Shown: piece after piece, positions 52,237 through 60,331 of the stretch | Position numbering within the stretch: the first letter of the stretch is position 1 | How the letters are laid out: each line of letters begins with the position of its first letter | Assembly: GCA_029959615.1 (NCBI GenBank) | Contig: JASCOD010000001.1 | Coordinates: forward strand, 496,001-560,000 | Length of the DNA stretch: 64,000 nucleotides | Direction: 5' to 3' | DNA from: Flavobacteriaceae bacterium PS02338 | Lineage (GTDB): Bacteria; Bacteroidota; Bacteroidia; Sphingobacteriales; Sphingobacteriaceae | The notes under the pieces: generated by a model | Seen by the model: the letters and a program-made list of their open reading frames with translations, nothing else | Databases searched by the model: none | Told to the model about the DNA's origin: nothing | Position numbers and translations under genes: made by a program

Positions 52237-52410
52237 ATGAAAAATACAGATCTTCCAAAAAATAACGGCTCAATGCATAAGAACTCTATTGCAGACAGAG
52301 CACACTACGATGTAAAACAAGACAAGAAAATGAATGGCATCACCAATGCCGGCGGCCAACGTTCCGATCAAACCTCGAACAAAGATAACGAGCGGAAACG
52401 CGGTCAATAA
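52237..52410 (+). CDS. Small hydrophilic protein of unknown function
   Basis: This 57-residue frame begins MKNTDLPKNNGSMHKNSIAD and ends in KDNERKRGQ. It is rich in Asn, Lys, Asp and Gly, with no hydrophobic stretch, and looks disordered. An upstream ATG (52180) is in frame, but the shorter start fits the A-rich context TTATAAAACG better. A terminator hairpin follows directly (52414-52443), which supports it being expressed. I do not recognise a family. Confidence 0.6.
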   Translation: MKNTDLPKNNGSMHKNSIADRAHYDVKQDKKMNGITNAGGQRSDQTSNKDNERKRGQ

Positions 52411-52413
52411 AAC

Positions 52414-52443
52414 AAAAGGCATGGATATTTTCCGTGCCTTTTT
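52414..52443 (+). terminator. Terminator after the small hydrophilic protein gene
   Basis: AAAAGGCATGGA pairs with TCCGTGCCTTTT (one T-G pair) around ATATTT, followed by T residues. Confidence 0.75.
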
Positions 52444-52510
52444 TGTAAAGCTCCTTTTACATCCTACCAACTATATCCTAATTTAATATCTTTAAGGAAA
52501 ATTATCCTTT

Positions 52511-53683
52511 ATGAAACTTCATTCTTCAATGGTAAAGAAACCCATCAAATTATTTTTAATGTTTGTTGCTGTTGTAGCATCTGGATTATTAATGAGCCAC
52601 TGCAACATCACAACAGGTAAGATTGATCTTACTGAGAAAAATCTACAATCGGAAACCATAGTTACTGGCTTAAATATGCCTTGGGCAATGGCGTTTTTAC
52701 CCGATGGAAGAGTTTTGGTCACAGAAAGAGGTGGAAAATTACGAATCGTAAAAGGCGGAGCCTTAGATCCACAAGAGATTGCTGGTATTCCGAAGGTTTA
52801 CTATCGCGGGCAGGGAGGTTTGCTAGATGTGGCACTACATCCGAATTATAAAGAAAACGGATGGATTTACATCAGTTATTCATCCCTTAAGAAAGAAGGT
52901 GAGGCTGGTGAAGATAATGGTGCAAATACAGCTTTGATGCGTGCAAAGTTAGAAGGGCATCAACTAACTAACATCGAGCACTTATACAAAGCCACTCCGA
53001 ATGTTAGAGGTGGCGTTCATTTTGGAGGAAAAATTTTATTCGATAACAAAGGCTACGTTTTCCTTTCTTTGGGAGAACGCGGACAGAAAGAAAATTCTCA
53101 AAACTTGAGCAAAGCACAAGGTAAAATGGTGCGTTTACACGAAGATGGGAAAATACCTTCAGATAACCCATTTGTGAAAACCAAAGATGCTTTACCAGAA
53201 ATCTGGAGTTATGGACATAGAAACCCTCAAGGTTTGGTAATGCACCCAACCACAGGAAGTATTTGGGCGCATGAACATGGTCCACAAGGTGGCGATGAAT
53301 TGAATATCGTAGAAAAAGGTAAAAATTATGGTTGGCCACTTATTACTTATGGTATCGATTATGATAATTCTATCATCTCTGACAAAACCGAAGCACCAGG
53401 ATTGGAGCAACCCGTAATTTACTGGAAACCATCTATTGCTCCCTGTGGAATGACCTTCATAAATAGTCCGAAGTTTAAAGACTGGAATGGAGATTTATTA
53501 GTGGGCTCCTTGAAATTTCAAAACTTAGAGCATTTGGTAATTAAAGGCAATAAAGTGGTAAAAAAAGAAATCATCTTTGATAAGATAGGCAGAGTGAGAG
53601 ATGTGAAACAGGGACCCGATGGCAATATCTATGTTGTCGTAGAAAGCACAGGTTCTATCGTTAAAATTAGTCCGAAAGCATAA
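52511..53683 (+). CDS. PQQ-dependent aldose/sugar dehydrogenase-type lipoprotein
   Basis: This 390-residue protein has a lipoprotein-like signal with LMSHC (Cys31) and a six-bladed propeller of the soluble glucose/aldose sugar dehydrogenase type. Typical segments are NMPWAMAFLPDGRVLVTERGG, GLLDVALHPNYKENGW, WSYGHRNPQGLV, HEHGPQGGDELN and NYGWPLITYG. These bind PQQ and calcium. It would oxidise aldoses outside the cytosol and pass electrons on. The next gene, a c-type cytochrome, starts one base after its stop, which fits an electron acceptor. No PQQ synthesis genes are in the window. Confidence 0.88.
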   Translation: MKLHSSMVKKPIKLFLMFVAVVASGLLMSHCNITTGKIDLTEKNLQSETIVTGLNMPWAMAFLPDGRVLVTERGGKLRIVKGGALDPQEIAGIPKVYYRGQGGLLDVALHPNYKENGWIYISYSSLKKEGEAGEDNGANTALMRAKLEGHQLTNIEHLYKATPNVRGGVHFGGKILFDNKGYVFLSLGERGQKENSQNLSKAQGKMVRLHEDGKIPSDNPFVKTKDALPEIWSYGHRNPQGLVMHPTTGSIWAHEHGPQGGDELNIVEKGKNYGWPLITYGIDYDNSIISDKTEAPGLEQPVIYWKPSIAPCGMTFINSPKFKDWNGDLLVGSLKFQNLEHLVIKGNKVVKKEIIFDKIGRVRDVKQGPDGNIYVVVESTGSIVKISPKA

Positions 53684-53684
53684 C

Positions 53685-54089
53685 ATGAAATTGTTAACCA
53701 TTTTAGGTTGTGGAGTAATTTACTCCCTTGCTTTCTTTTCAAACCCACAAGATGAGCTGAACAAAAGCATCGCTAGAGGGAAGGAACTTTACAAGGAAAG
53801 CTGTATTACCTGTCATTTAGCTAATGGCGAAGGCGTAAAAGGTACATTCCCTCCTTTGGCTAAAGCTGATTTTTTATCTAAATATCCCGAAAAAGCTATC
53901 CATGCCGTTAAGTTTGGAATGAATGGTCCTATAAAAGTGAATGGAATAGATTACAACAACGCCATGCCTCCTTCTGGTTTTGCGGATGATGAAATAGCGG
54001 ACGTAATGAACTACATTAGAAATTCATTTGGTAATAAAAATACGCAATTGATTACCGAGAAAATTGTAGCAGCGGTGAAGGAGAAATAA
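53685..54089 (+). CDS. Monoheme c-type cytochrome
   Basis: This 134-residue protein has a signal peptide and a cytochrome-c domain with the heme motif CITCH (C-I-T-C-H) near residue 43. NAMPPSGFADDEIADVMNYI follows, carrying the likely axial Met. It starts one base after the sugar dehydrogenase stop, so the two are almost certainly translated together, and it is probably the electron acceptor. The heme would be attached in the periplasm. Confidence 0.92.
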   Translation: MKLLTILGCGVIYSLAFFSNPQDELNKSIARGKELYKESCITCHLANGEGVKGTFPPLAKADFLSKYPEKAIHAVKFGMNGPIKVNGIDYNNAMPPSGFADDEIADVMNYIRNSFGNKNTQLITEKIVAAVKEK

Positions 54090-54117
54090 AACTGTTTTAC
54101 AAACAAATACTACAACA

Positions 54118-54354
54118 ATGCCAGAATTACTTCTTCTATGCTTTATGATTATCCCTCAATTGGTTGCTGGGGTTTATGCACATAGTATGGGGAAAAGCTT
54201 TTGGTTTTGGTTCTTCATTTCCTTTCTTATTCCAATTATTTCGTTGATTATACTTTTAATCATTGATAATAAGAAATCAAAAAATGTAATTGAAGGGAAA
54301 AAGAGCTATCAATTAGCTGATCATGTAAGAAATAAAAAAGAGATTGATAAATAG
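54118..54354 (+). CDS. Small two-pass membrane protein
   Basis: This 78-residue protein has two hydrophobic segments, about residues 3-22 and 29-50, then a Lys-rich tail (DNKKSKNVIEGKKSY). I do not recognise a family. It lies 28 bases after the cytochrome c gene in the same direction, so it may be part of that operon, but a role in the same electron-transfer system is only a guess. Confidence 0.6.
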   Translation: MPELLLLCFMIIPQLVAGVYAHSMGKSFWFWFFISFLIPIISLIILLIIDNKKSKNVIEGKKSYQLADHVRNKKEIDK

Positions 54355-54355
54355 T

Positions 54356-54401
54356 AAACCCTTTCTGCCCTTTGGGCATCTCTCCCAGAGGGAGAGGGTT
54401 T
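54356..54401. repeat. CT-rich palindromic intergenic repeat, copy 2
   Basis: AAACCCTTTCTGCCC and GGGAGAGGGTTT form the ends, with TGCCC-TTT-GGGCA and CTCTCCC-AGAG-GGAGAG hairpins inside. A decayed copy is at 29701-29747. It lies between convergent genes and could also act as a terminator. Confidence 0.7.
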
Positions 54402-54407
54402 AAACAA

Positions 54408-56717
54408 TTATTTCTGCACCTGATTTGCTCCTTTCAAATTATATTCTTTAGGAGCTTCTACACCTTGTAAATGTTTCACAAAATAATCCCAACGACGACG
54501 CATCATGTATGGATTGTAAGCTCCAAAACCATGACCACTATGTGGAAAGAGCACCAAATCGTAATCTTTATTGGCTTTATTTAAGGCATCAATTACTAAA
54601 TACACATTGTAAGGAGGCACATTGTTGTCCATCATTCCATGTGCTAACATCAGCTTTCCTTTTAAGTTTTTAGCATGAGTTTGATTGGCCTGGGCTTCGT
54701 AATCAGAATTTTCTAACAAACCGTTATAGCGCTCGCCCCAATCATCCTCATAGTTTCTATTATCGTGGTTACCAGCTTGTGACACGCCAACTTTAAAGAA
54801 ATCTGGATAACGGAACAAAGCAGCTGCAGTTGCAAAGCCACCACCCGAATGCCCCCAAATTCCGACTTTATCTAGATCAATTGGATATTTCTCTGCCAAT
54901 TGTTTAATCGCAGTAATCTGATCTGGCAAAGTATTTTCGCCCATATTCCCATAGTTCATATCGTGGTAACTTTTTGAACGTTGCGGATTGCTAGTGCCTT
55001 CTATAGCAACCACAATAAAGCCTAGTTCTGCCAAAGCCTGATGGTCAGATCTAAACGCAGAAAACGACCAATTGCCTACACTTCCACCTTGTGGCCCAGG
55101 ATAAATATAATCTACTACGGGATATTTCTTTCCCGCTTCGATTTTAGTTGGCGTGAAAACCAAACCATAAATATCTGTTTTACCATCTGCAGCTAAAAGC
55201 TTAACCACATCTGGGGCTTTCCAGCCTCTAGCTTGTAATCTAGAAATATCTGTTCTGCCTAACTCTTCGATCTTTTTACCTTCATTATCTCTTAATATGG
55301 TAATACCTGGCACATTTGGCTGCGAGTAAGTATCCACAATAAATTTAAAATCTGGAGAAAATGATACTTGATGGTTTCCCAAATCTGGGGTTAACAGAGT
55401 GAGACCTTTTCCATCAAACCCTACCTTGTATAAATAAGAAAAATATGGATTTCCCTGCTCACGACCATACCCAGTAAAATAAAGCTGCCTGCTTTTCTCA
55501 TCTACCTTTAGTAATCTACCCACCACCCAATTCCCTTTGGTAATTTGATTTTTTACTTTGCCAGTTTTAGCATCATATAGATATAAATGTCCCCAATTAT
55601 CACGCTCAGAGTACCATAAAATCTCATTCGTTTTAGGAAAATAGCGCCAGTTAATAGACCTTACCCCGGACTCGAAATGCGTTTTAACTATTTCCGTAAA
55701 TACTTCTCTAACGATACCAGTAATTGCATTAGCAATTTGCAGTTTAGAGATTTTGTGGTCCCTTGAGGTCGATAAAAATGCAAACTCACTCCCATCAGCG
55801 TTCCAATCTACATCTGCCAGCTGGCCGCCATCTTTAATATCATCACTTAGCGAACTTCTATGTTCATCTAAAGGAATTTGCAAGTTTACCACTTTATTAT
55901 TTTCCACATCGATAACCACTCTACGCAGTTTAGCAATTTCCTTATCTCCCGGCAAAGGATATTTCCATGCTTTTAACGTTGGCGATCCTACATTGGTCGT
56001 TACCAAGTACATCTCTTTTAGATGACGTTCATCTTGTTGGTAAGTTGCTACCTTTTTAGAATCTGGCGACCACTTCACAATTGCCCTCGCACTATTTGTC
56101 CAGCCCGCATTGTCGGTAGCGTAGCCATAATCTTTGACACCGTCAAAAGTGAGTTGCGTTTCTTTTTTTGATAGGATATCTTTTACCCAAAGGTTCCAAT
56201 CTTTGATAAATACGGCTTTTTTGCCATCTGGCGATACTGATTCTATAGCACCGCTCATCATCCTACCTCGTATTGGTTCAGGTTTATTTGTTTTGTTCTC
56301 TGTTAAGACATTCGTTTTAATATTGTAGCTCCACGATTGTCCACCAGTATAAAATACAACAGTCAACGCATCTCCATTATAAATTAGCGTTTGGAAAGGT
56401 AGTTTAGAAGCTTCAAATGTTTTACTGGTTGCTTTGCCCAACTCAGCTGTCAATTGTTGGTGATCGAAAAGTGGCTCTTTAGTTTTCTTAGCCGGATTTA
56501 CCAATAAGAATTGATTTCCTTTATCAGTTTTACTTAAATACCAAAATTGCTCGCCAACCCAAAAAGGCATACCAGCACTTTCATCTACAAAAGGCTCAAT
56601 ATTATAGCTTAGAAATTGTTCAGCCCTTGCATAATCTTGTTCGGTTAATGGCTTATTTTGAGCTTTCAAAGTAAAAACAGTTAGAATTGCACCAATGGTT
56701 AGTATGTGTTTCTTCAT
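54408..56717 (-). CDS. S9-family prolyl oligopeptidase (DPP IV-like)
   Basis: This 769-residue protein has a signal peptide and a beta-propeller of the DPP IV type (repeats such as SPDGKKAVFIKDWNLWVKD and SWSYNIKTNVL). An alpha/beta-hydrolase domain follows. The catalytic Ser is in GIWGHSGGGFAT near residue 622, a DNNVPP segment near 693 supplies the Asp, and HSGHGFG near 727 the His. It probably removes Xaa-Pro dipeptides from peptides in the periplasm. It faces the sugar dehydrogenase operon across the CT-rich repeat. Confidence 0.9.
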   Translation of the reverse strand: MKKHILTIGAILTVFTLKAQNKPLTEQDYARAEQFLSYNIEPFVDESAGMPFWVGEQFWYLSKTDKGNQFLLVNPAKKTKEPLFDHQQLTAELGKATSKTFEASKLPFQTLIYNGDALTVVFYTGGQSWSYNIKTNVLTENKTNKPEPIRGRMMSGAIESVSPDGKKAVFIKDWNLWVKDILSKKETQLTFDGVKDYGYATDNAGWTNSARAIVKWSPDSKKVATYQQDERHLKEMYLVTTNVGSPTLKAWKYPLPGDKEIAKLRRVVIDVENNKVVNLQIPLDEHRSSLSDDIKDGGQLADVDWNADGSEFAFLSTSRDHKISKLQIANAITGIVREVFTEIVKTHFESGVRSINWRYFPKTNEILWYSERDNWGHLYLYDAKTGKVKNQITKGNWVVGRLLKVDEKSRQLYFTGYGREQGNPYFSYLYKVGFDGKGLTLLTPDLGNHQVSFSPDFKFIVDTYSQPNVPGITILRDNEGKKIEELGRTDISRLQARGWKAPDVVKLLAADGKTDIYGLVFTPTKIEAGKKYPVVDYIYPGPQGGSVGNWSFSAFRSDHQALAELGFIVVAIEGTSNPQRSKSYHDMNYGNMGENTLPDQITAIKQLAEKYPIDLDKVGIWGHSGGGFATAAALFRYPDFFKVGVSQAGNHDNRNYEDDWGERYNGLLENSDYEAQANQTHAKNLKGKLMLAHGMMDNNVPPYNVYLVIDALNKANKDYDLVLFPHSGHGFGAYNPYMMRRRWDYFVKHLQGVEAPKEYNLKGANQVQK

Positions 56718-56818
56718 TTTGAAAATGGAAATAATGACCTAAAATAATAGAGTTTTACTACTCAAAAATCAAGGTATTAATAATAATACAATGAAATATA
56801 AATTAGCTTCTTCAAAAC

Positions 56819-57397
56819 CTAAATATGTTTTGGCTTCTGATTTTTTGCAGCTAGTTCCGCTACTTCGTTAATTCTCTTCTGTCGGGTTTCTGTTTTTTTG
56901 GCAAAAGCAATCCACTGTAAAATCATTTTTTTTACGGATTTACTTAAGCTAGAAAAGAAATCTTTGGAACCAATATTAGCAGCAAACGCAGTTTCCAAAT
57001 CTTCAGGAACCGTCAACTCTTCAACTTCATCCAATAAATACCAAGAGCCATTTTGCTTCGCAATTTCAATACTTTTCAAACCGGCTTCGGTCATCAAATC
57101 ATCAGTGATTAAACGGGCTATTTTTTCTTTGTTAATTTTAGACCAAGCACTTTTAGGCTTGCGTTTACAGACAAACTGAATGAATTTTTCGTCATCTATG
57201 GATTTTCGCATACCGTCAATCCAGCCGAAGCACAGTGCTTCATCAACAGCATCGCTCCATTCTACACTAGGCTTTCCCGCTTTTTTCTTATAACAAACGA
57301 GCCAAACAGACGATTTAGATTGGTGATTTTCTATCAACCATTGCCGCCATTCTTGCTTACTTTTCGGGTAAAAAGTTTCTGAATCTATATTTGGCAT
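56819..57397 (-). CDS. YdeI/OmpD-associated-family protein
   Basis: This 192-residue protein begins with the DUF1801/YdeI-like pattern FYPKSKQEWRQWLIENHQ then VCYKKKAGKPSVEWSDAVDEALCFGW. The C-terminal tail SLSKSVKKMILQWIAFAKKTETRQKRIN is typical of the Bacteroidota YdeI branch. It is soluble and of unknown function. It lies just downstream of the tRNA-Ser, reading in the same direction. Confidence 0.8.
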   Translation of the reverse strand: MPNIDSETFYPKSKQEWRQWLIENHQSKSSVWLVCYKKKAGKPSVEWSDAVDEALCFGWIDGMRKSIDDEKFIQFVCKRKPKSAWSKINKEKIARLITDDLMTEAGLKSIEIAKQNGSWYLLDEVEELTVPEDLETAFAANIGSKDFFSSLSKSVKKMILQWIAFAKKTETRQKRINEVAELAAKNQKPKHI

Positions 57398-57413
57398 CTT
57401 AGATTTTTATTTG

Positions 57414-57500
57414 CGGAGAGGGAGGGATTCGAACCCTCGATACCCTTGCGAGTATACAAACTTTCCAGGCTTGCTCATTCGACCACTCTGACACCTCTCC
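57414..57500 (-). tRNA. tRNA-Ser (anticodon GGA)
   Basis: The minus strand folds as a class II tRNA. The acceptor stem GGAGAGG pairs with CCTCTCC, the anticodon arm CAAGC-CTGGAAA-GTTTG has loop bases GGA, and a long variable arm (TATACTCGCAAGGGTATC) and T-arm GAGGG-TTCGAAT-CCCTC complete it. The discriminator is G. The CCA end is not encoded (the next bases are CAA). The GIY-YIG gene ends 7 bases before its 5' end. Anticodon GGA reads UCC and UCU. Confidence 0.97.
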
Positions 57501-57507
57501 GTTATAG

Positions 57508-57750
57508 TCATATAATATTATTTTGCTTTAGATAAATATACCCTTCGATAGATTTATAAAAATGCTCTCGTCTAAAAGCTTCACTTCTAGTTGAAAACAT
57601 TTCAAAATAATGCAAAACAAAGGGTCTCCTCCCTTTAGTTGATCGTACATCTCCTTTATTATGCTTTATTAATCTTAAATCAAGATTTTCAGCACTACCA
57701 TAATAGTACTTTCCGTCTTTTAAGCTTTTTAAAATGTAACTATAAAACAT
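57508..57750 (-). CDS. GIY-YIG nuclease family protein
   Basis: This 80-residue protein, from ATG 57750, is essentially one GIY-YIG domain. MFYSYILKS and GKYYYGSAENL stand for the GIY and YIG strands. LDLRLIKHN carries the conserved Arg, and SEAFRREHFYKSIEG the catalytic Glu, with RSTKGRRPF between them. A longer frame exists from 57888, but its first 46 codons are the tRNA-like fragment and part of the pyk terminator, so the ATG at 57750 is the better start. It is a short, stand-alone nuclease of the type found beside tRNA genes in Bacteroidota. It stops 7 bases before the intact tRNA-Ser and starts 5 bases after the broken copy. Homing or integration activity is inferred. Confidence 0.82.
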   Translation of the reverse strand: MFYSYILKSLKDGKYYYGSAENLDLRLIKHNKGDVRSTKGRRPFVLHYFEMFSTRSEAFRREHFYKSIEGYIYLKQNNII

Positions 57751-57754
57751 AATC

Positions 57755-57859
57755 GTCGATAATCTTGGGAGTATACAAAACTTCTCCGAGCAGACCTTTA
57801 TATCAGGCCTGTCTATTCGACCACTCTCCAAAGGAGTCCTTCGGACTGACACCTCTCCG
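57755..57859 (-). pseudogene. Broken tRNA-Ser-like copy upstream of the GIY-YIG gene
   Basis: On the minus strand this begins CGGAGAGGTGTCAG like the intact tRNA-Ser. It also shares AGTGGTCGAAT (D arm) and GTATACTC (variable arm) with it, and then loses similarity at the T arm. Two insertions break it. A 20-base insert (57826-57845 on +) forms two small hairpins in the D arm. About 19 extra bases in the anticodon region form a CAGGCC/GGTCTG hairpin with a nine-base loop. It has no acceptor 3' half, so it cannot be a working tRNA. Confidence 0.75.
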
Positions 57860-57884
57860 TTATGCTCAAAAATAACATTTTTAA

Positions 57885-57915
57885 GCAAAAAAGCCCCGAA
57901 ATTAATTCAAGGCTT
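57885..57915 (-). terminator. Rho-independent terminator after pyk
   Basis: On the minus strand AAGCCTTGAA pairs with TTTCGGGGCTT around TTAA (57891-57915), followed by a T run at 57885-57890. It lies 20 bases after the pyk stop and before the tRNA-like copy. Confidence 0.85.
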
Positions 57916-57934
57916 AATTATATTTTAAGCAAAC

Positions 57935-59365
57935 TTATTCTATTACCGTAACTTTAACAGTATTTGTTCTACTTCTTTTTTCTAAAGGAACAGCTGCAGT
58001 GTTGATTACCACATCTCCCTTTTTAACCAATTTTTTCTTCTTCAATAAATCATTAACCTCTTCTATCGTCCTGTCTGTACTTTCAAATTTATCATAGAAG
58101 AAACCTCTAACACCCCAAACTAAACTTAAAGTGTTTAACAAACTTTCGTTACTAGTAAAAGTGAAAATTGGTGCAAATGGACGGTGACTCGCCACCTCAA
58201 AAGCAGTATAACCACTTGAAGTCATCGTTACTATACCTACAGCGTCGGTTTGTTTAGCTAAGAAACAAGCTGAATCGCAAACAGCATCGCCTAAGAAACT
58301 ATCAGATTTTGGCTTCAAATATTTTTCTGAGTGGAAAGGATAATTGTTTTCTTCAATGTTGTTGACAATCTTTTGCATCGTTTCGATAACGATCAAAGGA
58401 AACTCTCCAACTGAAGTTTCACCACTTAACATCACTGCATCCGCACCATCAAGTACCGAATTAGCTACATCATTTACCTCTGCACGAGTTGGACGAGGTG
58501 TAGTAATCATACTTTCTAACATCTGCGTAGCGATAATTACTGGCTTAGAAGCCGCTCTACATTTGTTTACAATCATCTTTTGCAACAAAGGAACTTCTTC
58601 CATTGGCATTTCAACCCCTAAGTCACCACGAGCAACCATTACCGCATCTGTTACGGCAATAATTTCGTCGATATTAGCAATGGCTTCTGGCTTTTCAATT
58701 TTAGCAACTACCCTAGCTGTTTTGCCTCTTTCTTTGATGATGTCTTTTAGCTCAACGATATCAGCTGCATTACGAACAAAAGAAAGACCAATCCACTCAA
58801 CATCACTTTCCAAAACAAAATCTAGGTTTTTTCTATCTTCAATAGTTAAAGAAGGAATAGAAACTTTCGTATTTGGCAAATTAACGCCTTTTCTTGAGGT
58901 CAAAATACCACCGTGAACCACTTCGCAAACTACCTCATCCTTGTAATTGGTTTCCAATACACGCATTTGCAACTTGCCATCATCCAATAGAATGATTTCA
59001 CCGGCCTTAACATCTTTAGGGAAGTTTTCGTAAGTAATATATATGCGTTCTTCGTTACCTATACATTCTTGAGTAGTGATAATGGTTTTATTCCCGTTTA
59101 TGAGATTAATTCCACCATCTTTAACCATACCAATCCTAATTTTAGGACCTTGTAAATCGGCTAAAATACCTACATTATATTTATGTTTTTTATTGATATC
59201 CCTAATGGTATCAATAACAGCTTGATGATCTGCTTGTGAACCGTGTGAGAAGTTTAATCTACAAACATCTAAACCGGCATTAAACATGCTATACAAAACA
59301 TCTGACTTAGCTGATGCTGGCCCCAAAGTGGCAACAATTTTGGTTCTGGAATGAAAAGGTTTCAT
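57935..59365 (-). CDS. pyk: Pyruvate kinase
   Basis: This 476-residue protein has the pyruvate kinase motifs: RTKIVATLGPAS at the start, the metal/substrate helix VEWIGLSFVRNAADI, IEKPEAIANIDEI and VMVARGDLGVEMP, and ATQMLESM. It turns phosphoenolpyruvate and ADP into pyruvate and ATP at the end of glycolysis. It is preceded by the IPExxxVDY gene on the same strand and divergent from acpP-fabF-rnc, a Bacteroidota arrangement that I recall. Confidence 0.97.
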   Translation of the reverse strand: MKPFHSRTKIVATLGPASAKSDVLYSMFNAGLDVCRLNFSHGSQADHQAVIDTIRDINKKHKYNVGILADLQGPKIRIGMVKDGGINLINGNKTIITTQECIGNEERIYITYENFPKDVKAGEIILLDDGKLQMRVLETNYKDEVVCEVVHGGILTSRKGVNLPNTKVSIPSLTIEDRKNLDFVLESDVEWIGLSFVRNAADIVELKDIIKERGKTARVVAKIEKPEAIANIDEIIAVTDAVMVARGDLGVEMPMEEVPLLQKMIVNKCRAASKPVIIATQMLESMITTPRPTRAEVNDVANSVLDGADAVMLSGETSVGEFPLIVIETMQKIVNNIEENNYPFHSEKYLKPKSDSFLGDAVCDSACFLAKQTDAVGIVTMTSSGYTAFEVASHRPFAPIFTFTSNESLLNTLSLVWGVRGFFYDKFESTDRTIEEVNDLLKKKKLVKKGDVVINTAAVPLEKRSRTNTVKVTVIE

Positions 59366-59493
59366 TAATTATCTTGTTATTACTGCTTAAACAAAAAACG
59401 ATAGTCCGCAAAACTTGTTTAAGCGATGATTATATTATTCAGTTTGATTTGAGATTCAAATATAGTGTATTTACTACACTAACAGTATAAAAT

Positions 59494-59913
59494 TTACATT
59501 ACCAAATTTTCCTTCGACTTTAATTTCTTTACATCTATCTGCGCAGCAACCTGTATATCAGGCATTTTGTTAAGATTTCCAATAACAAAATTAAGGTCTT
59601 CCTTATCTATAAATTGATGGATAATCATAAAGAAATCTACCTTGTTCATCTCCGGAATCAAAAATCCTTCGCTATTTCTATTGCTCACCAGAAAATATTC
59701 CTGTTCACCTTCTTCAATAAAAAAATAATATTTTGAAAACCCCAAGGGAGGCTCATCTGTATTGAAATATACCTCGTGATCATCAATTTTTGAAAACTCA
59801 AAGTTAAGATTGGTGTTTATCTTATGGCACAAGACATAGTCCTTTAAAGATGCCGTAATGGCAATTAGAACGAAATCTAGGTCTAGAGATAGTTTTAAAT
59901 AAGTTTTGTTCAA
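59494..59913 (-). CDS. IPExxxVDY-family protein
   Basis: This 139-residue protein carries the family signature as IPEMNKVDFF (a Phe replaces the usual Tyr). A helical N-terminal region precedes it (NKTYLKLSLDLDFVLIAITA), and FIDKEDLNFVIGNLNKM follows. The family is Bacteroidota-specific and of unknown function. The start codon is TTG (59911-59913). It lies 128 bases upstream of pyk on the same strand. Confidence 0.82.
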   Translation of the reverse strand: MNKTYLKLSLDLDFVLIAITASLKDYVLCHKINTNLNFEFSKIDDHEVYFNTDEPPLGFSKYYFFIEEGEQEYFLVSNRNSEGFLIPEMNKVDFFMIIHQFIDKEDLNFVIGNLNKMPDIQVAAQIDVKKLKSKENLVM

Positions 59914-60002
59914 AATGTATTTTTTTATTAGAATTACGAAATTATAAAACTAATTTTACTTTGTGTTTTAAACACATTAAAATTGACAGAGAAATAAAAA
60001 CA

Positions 60003-60033
60003 TTTGAAATGTGTTAGAATTTATTTTTCTTTG
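60003..60033 (+). promoter_or_regulatory. Promoter of acpP-fabF (one mismatch in the -7 box)
   Basis: TTTG at 60003-60006 is followed after 19 bases by TTTCTTTG at 60026-60033, one base off TAnnTTTG. The spacing is exact. The leader before the ATG at 60067 would be about 30 bases. Confidence 0.5.
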
Positions 60034-60066
60034 CACAGAATTATTTAACCATTAAATTATAAAATT

Positions 60067-60303
60067 ATGTCTGATATTGCTTCAAGAGTTAAGGCTATTA
60101 TCGTAGAAAAACTAGGTGTTGATGAAAGTGAAGTTACGCCAGAAGCGTCTTTCACAAACGACTTAGGTGCTGATTCATTAGACACTGTAGAGCTAATCAT
60201 GGAGTTCGAAAAAGAATTCAATGTAGCTATTCCTGATGACCAAGCTGAAACTATTGGTACTGTAGGTCAAGCAATTGCTTATTTAGAAAAAAACGTTAAG
60301 TAG
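60067..60303 (+). CDS. acpP: Acyl carrier protein
   Basis: This 78-residue acidic helical protein has the DSL phosphopantetheine site in [10 protein letters not shown] (Ser37) and starts [20 protein letters not shown]. It carries acyl chains during fatty acid synthesis in the cytosol. fabF follows 28 bases later, so they form one operon. Confidence 0.98.
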   Translation: MSDIASRVKAIIVEKLGVDESEVTPEASFTNDLGADSLDTVELIMEFEKEFNVAIPDDQAETIGTVGQAIAYLEKNVK

Positions 60304-60331
60304 AAATACTTTTTCTGTACAATACTTATAA

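Noticed and set aside
57751..57888. N-terminal extension of the GIY-YIG frame (46 residues)
   Set aside because: These codons are the tRNA-like fragment and the 3' side of the pyk terminator, so the ATG at 57750 is the better start.
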